From NCBI GenBank assembly GCA_028564705.1, contig JAPXFQ010000083.1:124001-188000 (forward strand): 64,000 nucleotides of DNA, written 5' to 3'. Origin of the DNA: Apricaphanius iberus. Its lineage: Eukaryota; Chordata; Actinopteri; Cyprinodontiformes; Aphaniidae. Made by a program: the position numbers and the translations under genes. Positions 11,395-22,477 of this stretch are shown in pieces. Each line of letters begins with the position of its first letter. The first letter of the stretch is position 1. The notes under the pieces are model-generated. The model was not told the origin of the DNA, did not search any database, and saw only the letters and a list, made by a program, of their open reading frames with translations.

Positions 11395-12046
11395 AGGACA
11401 ACTAAAACATTAATTAAGGCAATATTTCTCTTACAAAAATGTGCAATACGTATTATTAATAAGGCAGATTATTTGGCACATCCGCTGTTCATAAAATCAC
11501 ATGTCATGAAATTTATTGACTTAGTATACTACAAAATAATGCAAATAATGTATAAAGCTACTTCCATTAAGCATACAAAGGTTTTTTTCTTCTGCAGAAA
11601 CAAAGTATGATTTGCTAATTTTCTGTTCTAATGGCAAAAAAATAAATTAAAAGGAAATGTATAATTGTGGTGGGGGTTAAATTATAGAATAATGGGAGTA
11701 TAAATTTACAAAGTAGTTGTAATTTTTTTTGTTTAAAAGGATGGTCTTGGAAATAATTTTTGAAGGTTACAAGAGTTTATAATTTGTGTTGTAAATGTAT
11801 GAGTATTGTGATTTTATTCGACTAAATTGTGTATAATTTTCTCTTTTTTCTTGTTTTTTTTTCTTATTAATTTGAATGATGTATGTATTAAAGGGTAGAT
11901 TAATGTTTAATTTGTTAAAAAGGACAGGCATAAATATAAGCGTTTTGCTTCTGCCTGGGCCTTTTCGGTCACTATAAAAGTAATGTTTTATGGATTATTT
12001 TATGTTTGTTATATTTCTGACTGAATAAATAAATCAAATCAAAACA
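11395..12046 (+). mobile_element. LINE 3' end fragment with A/T-rich tail
   Basis: The reading frame around 11400-11610 encodes IFLLQKCAIRIINKADYL, then HPLFIKSHVMKFIDLVYYK and IMQIMYKA. This is the characteristic C-terminal tail of a teleost jockey/CR1-group LINE reverse transcriptase. About 430 bases of 3' untranslated sequence follow, including 'gacaggcataaatataagcg', and end in an 'aataaataaatcaaatcaaaa' type tail at about 12025-12046. The element is 5'-truncated, as usual for LINE copies. The in-frame sequence upstream (11206-11394) does not look like part of it. Confidence 0.7.
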
Positions 12047-12456
12047 CAATGGTTGCTCTAGTTGTTCAAGAAAGACCACACCAAGGGAGGATTTGATTTT
12101 TCTATTGTTGTGCATCAACAGCACCTAGTGTCTGCAAACAGAGGTGAGTCTTCTTATTACAAGGCAGAGAAGTCTAGGCCTCTGTTACTTGATCACTCCC
12201 CACATGCCAGATCACTGCATCATGTCGCTATATGGAGCCTTCCTTTAGAATACTCAATCCGTTTTTTGTGTATGAGTTTTAAAAAAAAGGTTCATAAAAA
12301 GTGGTGATGATTTTTAAGAAGGGTCTTTGCCTTTTTAAAATAGCAACTCTTTTCCAAATCCAGAGGTAGCCTGACTTCCATTAGGTTCTGAGATGGTATC
12401 CTCAGACCCTTTGGGAGACCATATGTTGGTGGGGTTGACCACGGATTCCTTCTAAT

Positions 12457-13568
12457 TAGGGCTGCACGATTATGTCCAAAATAATAATCACAATTATTTT
12501 AATCAATATTGTAATCACAACTATTAATCACGATCATTCATCCAGTCCTGTAAAATATCTATTTTTATTGCACCAATTACAATATAAACATACAATGTTG
12601 CAACATTTTTTTGTGAAAAATAGAACTTTAGATTAGAATATATGATTAATAATGCAAAACAAACTAACAAAAACAAACTCCAATACATATGTATAAAAGT
12701 AGAAGCTAAATATGTTATTGCAGAGTGCAATCTCAAACTGCAATTTAACGGAAACAATTATAGCTTATACAGAATAAGCCTTTGACATTCCCTGCACCCA
12801 AATCCTTAGTATTTACTATATGCTACATAGCAACTTTTACTCACCCGTTAATGTAGTAAATACTTCATAGCAAACAATCGCGTAATAGACATGAAATCAG
12901 ACATACTGCTTCACCATTTTGCATGTCCTTTGACCCATATTGACTGTTCTGTTGACCCAGATGTATACGTTACCTTCGCCTGTGGTGCGACCCTCTAGCC
13001 GTTATTTTGTCTGGTATGACTTAATTTAAATGTTTAATCAGTCAAAAAACAATTACAGTAATCAGTAACATCGCTTCACGTACATTTATCCGCCGAAACT
13101 GCGGCGGTGTTAATGGTTGACAGTTCGTCTGTAGCCATTTTTAGCTAGGTCCTTCTATGATTTCGCGGCGTCCGCTGCATTGTGGGATAGCGTAGCATCC
13201 ACCGGCTGCTTACTGTGGCGGCAGTACACTTTCGAGAACTTTCCTCTTACTAGTCAGATCCATAATGGAGATTTGGATCTACTGCATTGCTCAAATACTC
13301 CTTTTCACCTGCTACGTAGCAAGCGTAGTGCAGCCATTATGTGTGCTGATCTGCATGTGCGCAGTTTTTATTTAGTCAGCTTAATGAAGCTTTAGCCATG
13401 CGTTTGCCCCCTGTTGGTTGGCAGACTATTGGTTGAGGCAGTGTATGATGAAAAGGCACGCAGTGAAGCTCGCATTTTGAATGTAAATATCGTTGACGAT
13501 CAGGTTCATTTAATTTTGGCCATCAAAATCGTGATCACGATCAAAATCCGATTTATTGTGCAGCCCTA
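12457..13568. mobile_element. Non-autonomous hAT transposon, 1112 bp
   Basis: The ends are 'tagggctgcacgatta' at 12457 and, inverted, 'gtgcagcccta' at 13558-13568. Subterminal sequence (aaaatcgtgatcacgatc near the right end) is AT-rich and partly inverted. It is flanked by a perfect 8-bp direct repeat CTTCTAAT at 12449-12456 and 13569-13576, the target duplication expected for hAT. No transposase reading frame is present inside, so it would need transposase supplied in trans. The interior around 13080-13400 is GC-richer with no recognised coding content. Confidence 0.9.
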
Positions 13569-14074
13569 CTTCTAATGCATAACACTGCTGGAACTCATGT
13601 GGCTGGAGCGTGTCAGCAGTTCCTGCAAGGCGAAAACGTTGATGCTATAGATTGAACCGCCCGTTCCCCATGCCTGGATCCAATTGAGCATTCTGGGACA
13701 TCATGTCTCGGTCGCTCTCTGTGGCACTGCTATGCTCAATGCACACCTGTGGTGCATTCAAGGAACATTCAAAATGTATGTTGATTTTTATTTTATTTTT
13801 TTACAAAGTAGGGGGTTTAAAACGTATAACCAAAAAGACCTGAAAATAACACCATAAGCCATAACTTTTCTTTAAATGGCGGTTCGATGTATACTTATTT
13901 TGTCCTACTTATTAATTTCCAAAATACTAAAAAACGCAAACAAGGACTATATTCTCTATTAATTTGGTCTTCTCGGCCTCTCAGAACCAATACGCTTACA
14001 TGCTGTATTTCAAGACCAGCCCACCTCTGTCCCAAAAAACTGTTGTTGTTTTTTATAAGCAAAGCTATAATATA

Positions 14075-14290
14075 CAGGTGCTGGCCAGTAAATTAGAATA
14101 TCATCAAAAAGTTGAATTATTTCAATAATTCCATTCAAAACGTGAAACTTCTATACTGTATACTTTCCTTCCACACATGTGGGGAGTGATATATTTAAAG
14201 TTTTTATTAATTTTCATTTTTATTATTACAACTGACAGCTAATGAAAACACCAAATTCAGTATCTCAGAAAATTAGAATATTCTGAAAAG
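14075..14290 (+). repeat. Tc1 left inverted repeat
   Basis: The outer 75-80 bases match 15611-15690 in reverse complement almost exactly. The inner part pairs less well with 15475-15560. Such a long structure can hold two transposase-binding sites per end, as in IR/DR-type Tc1 elements. That is inference from length and layout. Confidence 0.85.
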
Positions 14291-14397
14291 GCTCTATATA
14301 GAAGACCCCTGGTGCCACTCTAATCAGCTGATTAACTCAAAACACCTGCAAAGGCCTTTAAAAGATCCCTCAGTCTTGTTCTGAAGGCTCCACAATC

Positions 14398-15402
14398 ATG
14401 GGGAAGACTTCTGACTTAACAGCTGTCCAAAAGACGACCATTGACACCTTGTACAAGGAGGGCAAGACACAAAAGGTGATTGCTAAAGAAGCTGGCTGTT
14501 CGCAGAGCTCTGTGTCCAAGCACATTAACAGACAGGCGAAGGGACGGAAAACATGTGGTAGAAAAAAGTGTACAAGCTCTAGGGATAACCGCACCCTGCA
14601 GAGAATTGTGACGACAAACCCATTCAAAAATGTGGGGGAGATCCACAAAGAGTGGACTGCAGCTGGAGTCAGCGCTTCAAGAACCACCACGAAGAGACTC
14701 ATGAAAGACATGGGATTCAGCTGTCGCATTCCGTGTGTCAAGCCACTCTTGAACAAGAAACAGCGTAAGAAGCGTCTCGCCTGGGCCAAGGACAAAAAGG
14801 ACTGGACTGCTGCTGAGTGGTCCAAAGTTATGTTTTCTGATGAAAGCAATTTTTGCATTTCCTTTGGAAATCAAGGACCCAGAGTCTGGAGGAAGAGCGG
14901 AGAAGCACAGAATCCACGTTGCATGAGGTCCAGTGTAAAGTTTCCACCGTCAGTGATGGTGTGGGGTGCCATGTCATCTGCCGGTGTTGGCCCACTCTGT
15001 TTCCTGAGGTCCAAGGTCAATGCAGCCGTCTACCAGGAAGTTTTAGAGCACTTCATGCTTCCTGCTGCTGACCAACTTTATGGGGATGCAGACTTCACTT
15101 TTCAACAGGACTTGGCACCTGCACACAGTGCCAAAACCACCAGTACCTGGTTCAAGGACCATGGTATCCCTGTCCTTGATTGGCCAGCAAACTCGCCTGA
15201 CCTTAACCCCATAGAAAATCTATGGGGTATTGTGAAGCGGAAGATGCAATACGCTAGACCCAACAATGCAGAGGAGCTGAAGACGACTATCAGAGCAACC
15301 TGGGCTCTCATAACACCTGAGCAGTGCCACAGACTGATCGAGTCCATGCCACGCCGCATTACTGCAGTGATGGAGGCAAAAGGAGCCCCGACTAAGTATT
15401 GA
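14398..15402 (+). CDS. Tc1-like transposase, intact, DD34E
   Basis: A 334-residue reading frame starts at ATG and ends TAG/TGA-type stop at 15400-15402, close to the usual Tc1 transposase length of about 340. The N-terminal half has paired helix-turn-helix character (KVIAKEAGCSQSSVSKHI at about residues 26-43), then a GRKK basic stretch and a second helical region to about 110. The catalytic triad is visible as D148 (FSDESNF), D238 (FQQDLAPAHS) and E273 (SPDLNPIENLWG), with 34 residues between the second D and the E. The C-terminus ends in the familiar ESMPRRITAVMEAKGAPTKY. It would cut and paste the element at TA dinucleotides. No stop or frameshift is seen. Activity would also depend on individual residues that cannot be judged here. 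Confidence 0.96.
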   Translation: MGKTSDLTAVQKTTIDTLYKEGKTQKVIAKEAGCSQSSVSKHINRQAKGRKTCGRKKCTSSRDNRTLQRIVTTNPFKNVGEIHKEWTAAGVSASRTTTKRLMKDMGFSCRIPCVKPLLNKKQRKKRLAWAKDKKDWTAAEWSKVMFSDESNFCISFGNQGPRVWRKSGEAQNPRCMRSSVKFPPSVMVWGAMSSAGVGPLCFLRSKVNAAVYQEVLEHFMLPAADQLYGDADFTFQQDLAPAHSAKTTSTWFKDHGIPVLDWPANSPDLNPIENLWGIVKRKMQYARPNNAEELKTTIRATWALITPEQCHRLIESMPRRITAVMEAKGAPTKY

Positions 15403-15474
15403 GTGCTATACATGCACATTCTTTTCATGTTCATTCTTTTCAGTTGGCCAACATTTAAAAAAAAACATTTTTTT

Positions 15475-15690
15475 TCATTGGCCTTTAAAATATTCAAATT
15501 TTTTGAGATACCGAATTTGGAGTTTTCATTAGTTGTCACTTATAAATATCAAAATTAAAAGAAATAAACATTGGAAATACATTGGTGTGTGTGCATTGCA
15601 TGAATATAATGTACAAGTTTCACGTTTTGAATGGAATTACTGAAATAATTCAACTTTTTGATGATATTCTAATTTACTGGCCAGCACCTG
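15475..15690 (-). repeat. Tc1 right inverted repeat
   Basis: Reverse-complement partner of the left end. The outer part (15611-15690) is nearly identical to it and contains 'caagtttcacgttttgaatg'. It ends CACCTG and is followed by tata. Confidence 0.85.
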
Positions 15691-15692
15691 TA

Positions 15693-16590
15693 TATTTTTT
15701 TTTTGGTTTGGAAGAATGGAACATTATTTTATTCAAGAAAATAATATGAATAAATTTGATACTGTATTTTTGACACAATTTCTAATGTAACATTTTAGAC
15801 ATGGGTTTACTAAATCCATAGTGCTTTGTATATTACTGTATTTACTCCCTATTCATCTTTATAAATGTCATTTTTTCCCCCAGGAATCACAACCAATGCC
15901 TGCATGCCTTATGATCTTAAAATATAAAGCAATTTAGTTTTTAAACAAATTTTACTTTATAGCAGCCAGAGCAAATGTTGCTGTCAGATTTGAAAAGGTT
16001 GCTAATCCCTGACCTATTGGATATAATTTTGAAAAAAAAGAAGAAATTAATAATTATTGAATTGTTTCAGTGAAGAGCCATTAACGTTCAAACGGCAAAT
16101 GCTTAGGCTGCAGTATGGATTCTATCAACCAGTGTATGCTAAGAGGAAATTACAAATCACAATGATAGTAGCAGATAACTAACATTTTTATTTGCACAGG
16201 CATAGAAAAAGTTCAGAGACAAAAATCCAGTTGCACATGTCAGTGGGGTGTCTACATGATGTCTACAATCGTTCCCAACACCTTAAGGAAGATCAGATCG
16301 AATGCAGCATCTTGTCATCTCCTCGCTTGGTAAGCCCACTTCCTGCTCCCGTCCATTAGACAAACATGTTAATTCTGCTGGGCCCGGTACCGTTTGTATC
16401 ATAGTTATTAATGAATGGTTGTGTTTTGCATTTTCTATTTAATTATACATAAAACTAAAATTTTTTGTTACTCTGTTGTTGCTTGTCTGTTTTTTAATTA
16501 TAAAAAAAGCAAAGGACATTTTTTTGTAAATTTTAGACTCTCATTTGAAATTATTTAACGTATATTGTTAACATATGACTCAATTTGATT
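15693..16590. other. AT-rich intergenic sequence
   Basis: Lies between the Tc1 and the piggyBac-like element. No gene, repeat terminus or RNA gene was recognised. Confidence 0.4.
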
Positions 16591-16620
16591 ATATCCTCCT
16601 GACTACCAGTAGTTCAAATT

Positions 16621-16638
16621 TGTCCTCTGTGGAGGACA
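16621..16638. promoter_or_regulatory. Subterminal palindrome TGTCC-N8-GGACA, left
   Basis: TGTCCTCTGTGGAGGACA forms a 7+7 inverted repeat with a 4-nt spacer, 12 bases inside the left terminal repeat. Related copies are at 16966-16983 and 18989-19006, and a half site (GAGGACA) is at 16703-16709. A transposase-binding role is inferred from position and repetition. Confidence 0.6.
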
Positions 16639-16779
16639 TTTGTAAACCTGAATATCTCTTACCCACTGCATACTACTGCATTAACTCCTTTTGCTATCTA
16701 CAGAGGACATTTAGGGCTTTTCAATGATACCAAGATGAAGGGGTGGGCTTTGGTACCTTTTACTTCCTCATTCAGGAAA

Positions 16780-18850
16780 ATGGCGTCCGTCTCTGCAAGC
16801 ACATTTTACGGGAAGAGGAAAAGTAAGTGCATAATACTTTTTATTGAGCAAATTTTGGCTTAAAATGTTGTTGGCATATTTTATATAAGTCTCTTAAGAA
16901 CACATTAAAGCATTTTCTGAATTATTTTAGGTCTATTTTAGTGTAGTATTTAAGTATTTAAAACATGTCCTCTGTAGTGGACATATGTAGTTATTTCCTC
17001 CAATTTGTTCTGTTTTTTTAAATGAAAGAAAGGGAGTCATTCTCAGAAGCAGAGAGAATTTTACTGCAAATTGTTGATGGAAACTCAGATATTGAGCTGT
17101 CTGATGAAGATCAAGATGCAGTGTTTGAGCCAGAGGCAGATGATTCAGGGAACTCTGAGGATGAGACTCAGGCAGGGCAATCAGATGCAGAGGAGTCAGA
17201 TGAGGCAGAACAGTCTACATCTATGTCCAGTCGGCGTCCACTGTGGAGCAATAATTCCAAGTACACATTGAGTTTGTATTAAAAAAGAATAACTTACTTT
17301 CTCTAACAATTGAGCCTCATTTTAATCATTTTTTTCATCCTTCATTGGTTTTCTTTAGATTCGAATTCCAACTCGATGATCCTCCCATTATTCAGAGCAA
17401 TGATGCCATGACACGCCAAAACTGGACACCAATGGATTATTTTAAGCAGTACATTGATGACTTTGTGTTTGAAGAAATGGCCCTGTGCACAAATCAGCGT
17501 GAAGTCCTTGTGTCTGGAGCAACCCTAAATACCACTCCTGAAGAACTGAAGACGTTCTTTGGAAATTCTATTTACATGGGCTGTCTAAGATATCCAAACA
17601 TTCAAATGTATTGGGCCTCAAATACCAGAGTTCAAATTGTGGCAAAATCCATGACCAGAAATCGGTTTTACAAGCTGAGAAATTCCATTAAGATTGTCAA
17701 CGACCTTGACGTTTCAGAAGATGAAAAAGCAAGTGATCTCTTGTGGAGAATCAGGCCACTCTTGACCAAAGTAAGGCAAGGGTGTCTAAGTCTGCCTAGA
17801 ACAGGAAAATTGTGCATTGACGAGCAAATGATCCCATTTACTGGTCGATGCCCAGTGCGCCAGTATGTACCGGGCAAGCCTAACCCAACTGGATTGAAGG
17901 TGTTTGTCTTGGCCGCACCCGCTGGTCTGGTCTTAGACTTTGTGGTCTACCAAGGCAAGACTACCTTCAGAGTAACAGAAGGAAAGGGCATTGGAGAGCA
18001 AGCTGTTCTTCATTTGACAGAGTCTGTTCCCCAAGGAGTCCACCTGTTCTTCGACAGGTTCTTTACAACGATCAACCTCCTCGACACCCTGATGGCAAAA
18101 GGGATGACAGGCACTGGAACCCTCATGAAAAACAGAGTTCCAAAGGAGTGCAAGATCATAGGGGACAAACTCTTCAAAAAGAAAGGAAGAGGGGCATCAG
18201 TGATGGTAATCAGACGCAGCCCTCCTGAACTTGCCGTGATAAAGTGGTTGGACAACAAGCCAGTTGTCTTGGCATCCTCTGCCTATGGCATTGAACCCCA
18301 GGACACACGCAGAAGATGGTCCAAGAAAGACAAAAGGTTTGTCCAGGTGTCAAGGCCACAGGCAATTGCTGAGTACAATACCAACATGGGTGGTGTGGAC
18401 TTGGTTGACCGAATGTTGAGTTTCTACAGGATGGCCTCTCGCACTAGGAAATGGACAGTGCGTGCAGTTTTCCACTTTTTTGACCTGGCAATCACCAACT
18501 CATGGCTGCAGTATAAGAGTGACTGCCAGTCTCTGGGGAAGAAACCACTGAAGTTCCTTGACTTCAAACTGCTCCTTGGTGAAGACATGATTACTCGGGC
18601 CCAAGCAGGAATCGAAAGTGACAGTGAAGATGACTACACTCCCCCACGTCAAAAGTGGAAACCGCAGCCAAATGCAGCTCTGAGACACTACGGCGCCATC
18701 CATCTTCCAGAAATGGTGGACGAAACACATGCATCAAGGTGTCGCAGATCCGGCTGCACGAGTAAAACATATGTGATGTGCACAAAGTGCAAGGTTTTCC
18801 TTTGTGTTTCCAAGAAGGGGAATTGCTTTTTGAAGTATCATTCCAAATGA
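16780..18850 (+). CDS. piggyBac-family transposase (PGBD-like), three predicted exons
   Basis: The predicted coding exons are 16780-16822, 17029-17260 and 17359-18850. The introns are 206 bp (GTAAGT...AG) and 98 bp (GTACAC...TTTCTTTAG), and both junctions keep phase. The joined product is 588 residues, close to the 594 of classical piggyBac. Exon 1 gives a short basic start ([14 protein letters not shown]) and exon 2 an acidic Asp/Glu/Ser-rich segment. Exon 3 holds the DDE_Tnp_1_7-type domain. The catalytic aspartates are D246 (CIDEQMIPF), D324 (LFFDRFF) and D439 ([10 protein letters not shown]); the first two are 78 residues apart, as in piggyBac. The C-terminus is a Cys/His domain (CRRSGC..CTKC..C..C..H). 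No stop or frameshift is seen in the exons. Splice sites are predicted, not proven. A domesticated PGBD gene is possible, but the flanking terminal repeats favour a transposon. Confidence 0.9.
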
Positions 18851-18988
18851 GCACAGCAAAGAAAAACAAAACAAAAGTGATGATAAACAGTTACATGGAT
18901 GTTCAACCCAATATGTTCACTTTTTTCTATTTCCTTTGGGGCTGACTAGTTGCCATCAAGGTTCCGTTTTACATGTATGGTGTTCCGA

Positions 18989-19006
18989 TGTCCACTGCAG
19001 TGGACA
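18989..19006. promoter_or_regulatory. Subterminal palindrome, right
   Basis: TGTCCACTGCAGTGGACA is a perfect 18-bp palindrome about 115 bp inside the right terminus. It has the same TGTCC/GGACA half sites as 16621-16638 and 16966-16983. Confidence 0.6.
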
Positions 19007-19140
19007 CATTATATCATAAAAATAAAAACTTAAAAAATCAAAAAAATGTTTTCAGTATTTCATTTACCTTACAAAGAATGGGGAATTAAAAAAAAAAGGT
19101 GATTGGACAATTTTTTTTCTTCTGGTAGTCAGGAGGATAT

Positions 19141-22100
19141 AGGAGTTTTGACCTGAGCTCCCTCCCTTTCTATTCGCATTATGATGCATACAGAGCAGGG
19201 GACCTAATCTCACTGTGCTACATTTCCATTCAGGAATCTCTGCATTTTATGTTCTGACCTCGATGAAATAGAGTACCGGCGCTTCCTGTTGTTCACACTG
19301 TGAAAGGACAGCCGTTTGAAATGGTTGAATTCTGCAGGTAGCCGGATTTTGACTTCAGCTGATTTTTCTCCAGTCATGTTCCCATTCAGCTTTCAGTTAG
19401 TTCATTTCATTTATCGCTGTAAAAAATGTATGTGCGGATATAAATTTCTGGCTCGGTCCACCTTTCTTTTTCCACCATTGCAGAGGGCTCTCCAATCTGA
19501 TTATGATCTCTAATAATTAATCCAATTAATCTAACATAATAATTGCTTAGACAAACCCTCATCTTGAGGTATTTCAATTTTAAATTCATTACAGTAGTAT
19601 GGTCGGAAAAATTTTGAGTTTATAATTTAAAAAGAGCAAAAAACACTACTTGGATGGATCAAGCTAAAGCTGCTCCTTTTCTCAAATCACCAGTGTGGAT
19701 TTTTGAAGCAAGTTAACTCCACATTTGCATTGTAAACAAGAGGACCACTGTTAACTGCATTTTGCTGGGTCAAATGAGCTATCTGGAGCATTGTGTCGGT
19801 CGTTCTGCAGTAATTTTAAAGAGGCAGCCACCCTCCGTTACTAATCCTTTCTGTTATTTATCTCTTTAAGTGCCCTGGTTGCAATTTTGCGACAGGCAAT
19901 ATTGCTGCCTTTAACGAGCCACAGCGGCAGATATGACCCCTAATTTAATTACTATTTTACATCAAGAGATGGCGGACATCTGTTACTTTATTCAAGCCAC
20001 ATTTTTGTGTGTGTTACCACGGAAACTCTTGGAGTAAATCAGCTTTTTATGCAGCTCTGCGAGTGGGACAGATCGCATGCAACTGCTGCTGTCACAGCAT
20101 AGTGGCCGGTCCCGTTCGCCATTCCGCTCCACAGCAGCACAAGGTGCGATGATGTTCGTCATGTTCACCCGCTGGGAGAAAGTTATGTGATCGGTAGCAG
20201 GGATGGTCATAACAACAATAATCCGTAAGAAACAGGAATGTAAAAAATCTGAGGAAACAGCAGCAGAGGCGGTTAAACGCGAGAGAAATCAGACTGCTAA
20301 TATGCAGGTAGACTGCAGTCAAGTTTACTTTCCTGCTGCAAATTTCAAAGATGATGATGATGATGATGATGGGCAGGTATGAGGCAGAGTTTGATGAAGA
20401 TAAGCAACAGTGGATCAGGCAATTTGATGAGCCTATTGGTTATGTTGGGGATGGATCTGTAAAATTCTGAGGCTAATAATTTCCTTTCTATTGTTTTATT
20501 TAGTGAATAGACTAATGGAACCTCATAACAAAGGAAATAAGCAGATATGTCCACCTGTTCTTGAAAAAAACCCCAATAAATACTAAAAATACATATGTGA
20601 AAAAGACATAGGCCTATATAGAAAAATTAAACATAAATATTCAAAATAACGGAAGTTTTAAACAATGCAAAAAAGATAAACATCTGTAAAAGTATTCCAA
20701 GGCAATATTGCCAATGCCTGATGACATCATAATATGCAAATTAGATGCGTGAATTTGCTCCCATCAAAAACTTTGGATCATGCTGAAGATTCTTTCTCCT
20801 TTACAGTATACCTTTATCTATAACCATATTAAAATACAACATTTTGAACTAGTGACCTCAAAATAGAATATTTTATAGAAAAAAACCCGGCGCCTAAAGA
20901 ATTAAACAATACTGTTAGCCTTTTATTATAAATAAATCATTTCAATTTGACCATTAATGCCTATTGTTATTTTAAAAGACAAAAGTGATACATTTTTTAA
21001 TGTTCTTGTTTAATGTATAAGATTTACTGTACAACATTTTATGAATAAAACAAATGATCGTAGACTATTCAAAAAATGACATAGGGCTCTGTACTGTAAA
21101 AGGAAAGCATAATATATAAATAATTATAATTAATGTAATTTCTCCCATAAGTCCTGACCTTTTTGAAAGTGAATATAAAATGAATATTAAACAGAAAATT
21201 TAAAGGAAAAAAAATGCATTCCCCTCTATTCATTCCCCTGCCACAATATGCAATAATTAGTGTTGCTACATTACATGGCTTCCCTCACCAACAAAACACA
21301 ACGCTGTACTCTTATGGGTCAAGGCAAGTGCTTAGACTGAACAACTATTTTGTATATTGTATACTGAGCTCAGAAAGCAAGGGAGGGATTGGATCCAAAT
21401 GGGAAAAGAAGGAAACAGCGGAGCATGGAGAGTTGATTATTTTACCATGTTGTGAAATATGTGTTGGGGGGGGGGCAGAAAACGGCACATGTGGAGACCT
21501 ACAGGAAACAAGTAATACTAAGAAGGCAACCAACTGTTAATCTGGAGGGAGAGAATGAAGAAAGTGGAGCGACTGTAGCAGATTGTGTGGGTAGACTAAT
21601 TACTAACTACACCCACCCGACACATTAAAGCATCAGACAATACAGGACAACAGGGACTATTTTCAATCTAACTATGTTTCTAAACCCCCCACCCCCACCA
21701 GGCACCAGCTGCACCCCAAAACACACAGACACACGTGGCATAACGATGGCTGTGAGTATGATTAAAATGCCTGAAGGCAGACTGTGTCAGGGAGGTAGCA
21801 CCCCAGGAGCGTCTCAGCAGCCCACAGAACCAGAAGGATGTGAGGCCCAGATATGGTGGGACCGTGTCTGGAGGTTTACCTCTGATGAATGTCATTCTTC
21901 TGCCTACATCTCCTCTATGTTGTATCTGCCACTCTGCACTAACATCTGAATGGGGGGAATGAAAAAAATGAAAGGGGAGGTGAATGAAAGCAGAGAGAAA
22001 ACAAACTTTAGGCTGATGGGCTCCTGTATATTGAAGTAAGTTAGAAAATAAATGGGAAACTGGAGGTCACTTCACTGGTACTTCCTAAGATTTGCACCCT

Positions 22101-22475
22101 GTCATAGTTTGGTCCTATTTTATGACCTATTGAAAAAGTTTGTCTTGAATTTTTAAAGTAAGGCTTTGTGAAAATATTGGGTGTTCAGGACTGGGTCGTT
22201 CATTCATCAAATTATGGTCAAAATAAATGTTCTATTCCATCACAATAACAAGGTATGTACATGTCATTTCATGTGGTACCTTGAATACTGAAGGTATTCC
22301 TGCAACAAAATAAGGTTTTTGTATGGCATTTACACATATGTAAATATTGTCAATTAGAAATCTGAAGTTTACAAATGCTCCACAAAAGTAAATGTAAAAT
22401 GCCAGAGCCAAAAACAGGTAAAATATTGGCTTTCCATCCGTTTTCTAAAACATAAACGTGGTAGAAACATTCTTT
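19141..22475. other. Intergenic, one short trinucleotide repeat
   Basis: A GAT repeat of about 22 bases occurs at 20350-20371. Otherwise there are no recognisable genes or elements. The region 19860-20300 is less AT-rich than the rest and lacks repeat signatures, so it is probably low-copy DNA. Confidence 0.4.
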
Positions 22476-22477
22476 AA

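Larger units (their letters stand above)
14075..15690 (+). mobile_element. Tc1/mariner transposon with long inverted ends
   Basis: The outer termini are CAGGTGCTGGCCAGTAAATT and its reverse complement, flanked by TATA on each side, consistent with TA target use. The strongest inverted match covers about 75-80 bases. A weaker match continues to about 14290 on the left and back to about 15475 on the right ('tgaaaacaccaaattcagta' versus its diverged partner), giving ends of roughly 215 bp. The single transposase gene is uninterrupted. Ends and gene both being preserved suggests a young copy. Confidence 0.95.
16595..19136 (+). mobile_element. piggyBac-like transposon, 2542 bp
   Basis: Bounded by the perfect 15-bp inverted repeat CCTCCTGACTACCAG at 16595-16609 and its reverse complement at 19122-19136. 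It is flanked on both sides by ATAT (16591-16594, 19137-19140) rather than the TTAA normally used by piggyBac. Inside is a spliced transposase gene and, in both subterminal regions, short palindromes of the form TGTCC(N8)GGACA. The protein family is clear. The flanking tetranucleotide is unusual for it. Confidence 0.9.

Noticed and set aside
14370..14858. 162-codon open frame antisense to the Tc1 transposase
   Set aside because: A shadow of the intact transposase gene on the plus strand.
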